Shown: piece after piece, positions 6,427-7,353 of the stretch
Numbering within the stretch: the stretch's first letter is position 1
How the letters are laid out: each line of letters opens with the position of its first letter
Source of the DNA: Chitinophagaceae bacterium
GTDB lineage: Bacteria > Bacteroidota > Bacteroidia > Chitinophagales > Chitinophagaceae
Assembly: GCA_025455245.1 (NCBI GenBank)
Contig: JALOMX010000094.1
Span: forward strand, 1-7,353
DNA length: 7,353 bases
Reading direction: 5' to 3'
Position numbers and translations under genes: made by a program
Notes under the pieces: model-generated
The model's input: only the letters and a program-made list of their open reading frames with translations
What the model was told of the DNA's origin: nothing
The model's database searches: none

Positions 6427-7353
6427 ATGAGCAAAAGTTTAAAATGGATCATTGGAATATTGATAGTGGTAATTGTGGGTCTTGTCGTTGCCAAAAAGAA
6501 GGGATGGATTGGAGAAGAAGAGGGTGTAAAGGTGGCTGTTGAAAAGGCGCGCAAAAGAACCATCATAGAAACAGTCAATGCAAGCGGACGGATATTTCCT
6601 GAGGTGGAAGTAAAAGTGAGTTCGGATGTGAGTGGTGAAATTACTGAGCTGACCGTGATGGAAGGCGACAGTGTAAAACGCGGACAGGTGGTTGCCCGGA
6701 TTTACGCTGACATTCTTGGAACACAACAGCAGCAAGCCTCTGCCGTTGTAAGCCAGCAACAATATCAGGTAGCCAATGTGGAAGCCCAGATTGTAGGCCT
6801 GCAGTCGGCTGTTGAAGTTGCGCAGGCAAACTTCGACAGGCAGAAAAAACTGCTTGTGGATAAAGTAATCAGTCAGGCGGAATTTGAGCAGGCCGAAAAT
6901 CAGTTAAGAACAGCCAAAGCAAACCTTAATGCGGCTATTCGCAGTAAGGAGGCAACGGAGGCGGCTGTACGCAGCGCCCAGGCCAATCTGAACCGTGCCA
7001 GTAAAGATGTAAGCCGGACAACCATTGTTGCCCCAATGGATGGCGTTATTTCACTGCTCAATGTAAAAAAAGGCGAAAGGGTAGTGGGTACGGCACAGAT
7101 GGCAGGTACCGAAATGATGCGTATTGCCGATATGCGCCGTATTGAAATCAGGGTTGATGTTACTGAAAATGATATTACCAAGGTTAATATTGGGGATAGC
7201 GCACTGGTTACGGTTGATGCTTATATAAACCGGAAGTTTAAGGGTATTGTTTATCAGATTGCCAGCAGCCAGACAGGTGCGGTAAACGTAAGTGCTACCG
7301 CTTCGGCTTCTACCAGCGAGGTAACTAACTATAAGGTTTTTATTACCCTTTTA
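6427..7353 (+). CDS. Periplasmic adaptor (membrane fusion protein, HlyD/MacA-like), partial
   Basis: The reading frame opens at the ATG at 6427 and stays open for 309 codons to the window edge, so the C-terminus is missing. AAAAGGA (6414-6420) is a Shine-Dalgarno 6 bases before the ATG. The adaptor links an inner-membrane pump to TolC across the periplasm. Residues 7-22 are one hydrophobic anchor (WIIGILIVVIVGLVVA), with the rest periplasmic. The split lipoyl-like barrel-sandwich domain is seen as KVSSDVSGEITELTVMEGD (63-81) and VAPMDGVISLLNVKKGERV (201-219). Between them a Gln/Ala-rich coiled-coil hairpin (about 98-195) should dock to TolC. The beta-barrel domain begins around RRIEIRVDVTENDITKVNIGD (237-257). 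A Ser/Thr/Ala-rich stretch (282-299) resembles the variable loop of MacA-like adaptors. It is probably co-transcribed with tolC. The pump gene, MacB-type ABC or RND, should lie to the right; the sequence in view does not decide which, though the anchor and overall shape favour a MacA-like adaptor. Confidence 0.93.
   Translation, partial: MSKSLKWIIGILIVVIVGLVVAKKKGWIGEEEGVKVAVEKARKRTIIETVNASGRIFPEVEVKVSSDVSGEITELTVMEGDSVKRGQVVARIYADILGTQQQQASAVVSQQQYQVANVEAQIVGLQSAVEVAQANFDRQKKLLVDKVISQAEFEQAENQLRTAKANLNAAIRSKEATEAAVRSAQANLNRASKDVSRTTIVAPMDGVISLLNVKKGERVVGTAQMAGTEMMRIADMRRIEIRVDVTENDITKVNIGDSALVTVDAYINRKFKGIVYQIASSQTGAVNVSATASASTSEVTNYKVFITLL

Noticed and set aside
6439..7181. Several minus-strand open frames near the right end
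   Set aside because: They are antisense to the adaptor gene, whose frame shows clear lipoyl and coiled-coil features.

Overview
The window looks like ordinary chromosome from a member of the Bacteroidota. Three things point there: two close matches to the Bacteroidota -7 promoter element TAnnTTTG (3784-3791 and 4956-4963), a greA gene followed by a HIT-family gene, and the style of the secreted and envelope proteins (signal peptides ending in AQ, a TolC ending in FYKNNFIRL). I cannot place it below phylum. I see no rRNA, tRNA, CRISPR array, insertion sequence or phage gene.

Layout. Positions 1-3702 are read on the minus strand: a large secreted beta-propeller (WD40-like) protein whose C-terminus lies beyond the left edge (1-1934), and upstream of it a secreted esterase-family alpha/beta hydrolase (1981-3702). 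Positions 3759-7353 are read on the plus strand: a promoter and structured leader (3759-3904), greA (3905-4375), a long hairpin (4381-4454), a HIT-family hydrolase (4490-4879), a promoter (4956-4963), a TolC-type outer-membrane efflux protein (4970-6403) and a periplasmic adaptor subunit that runs off the right edge (6427-7353). The region between the two divergent blocks (3703-3904) is the main regulatory region.

How the genes work together. TolC and the adaptor are 23 bases apart and should form an operon for a tripartite exporter; the inner-membrane pump (often a MacB-type ABC transporter or an RND pump) would be expected just past the right edge. GreA rescues backtracked RNA polymerase. 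The HIT protein is a nucleotide hydrolase or transferase with no visible functional tie to it other than position. The esterase and the propeller protein are both exported and lie 46 bases apart on one strand, but differ clearly in base composition, so a shared function is not established.

The most interesting observation is the greA leader. The -7 element is followed almost at once by a hairpin with a U-tract, then a second hairpin with a U-tract, and a 19-codon mini-ORF whose ATG sits just after the predicted transcription start and spans both structures. This suggests attenuation of greA. The tolC promoter has the same geometry and predicts a nearly leaderless mRNA. No clearly new multi-gene system is visible.
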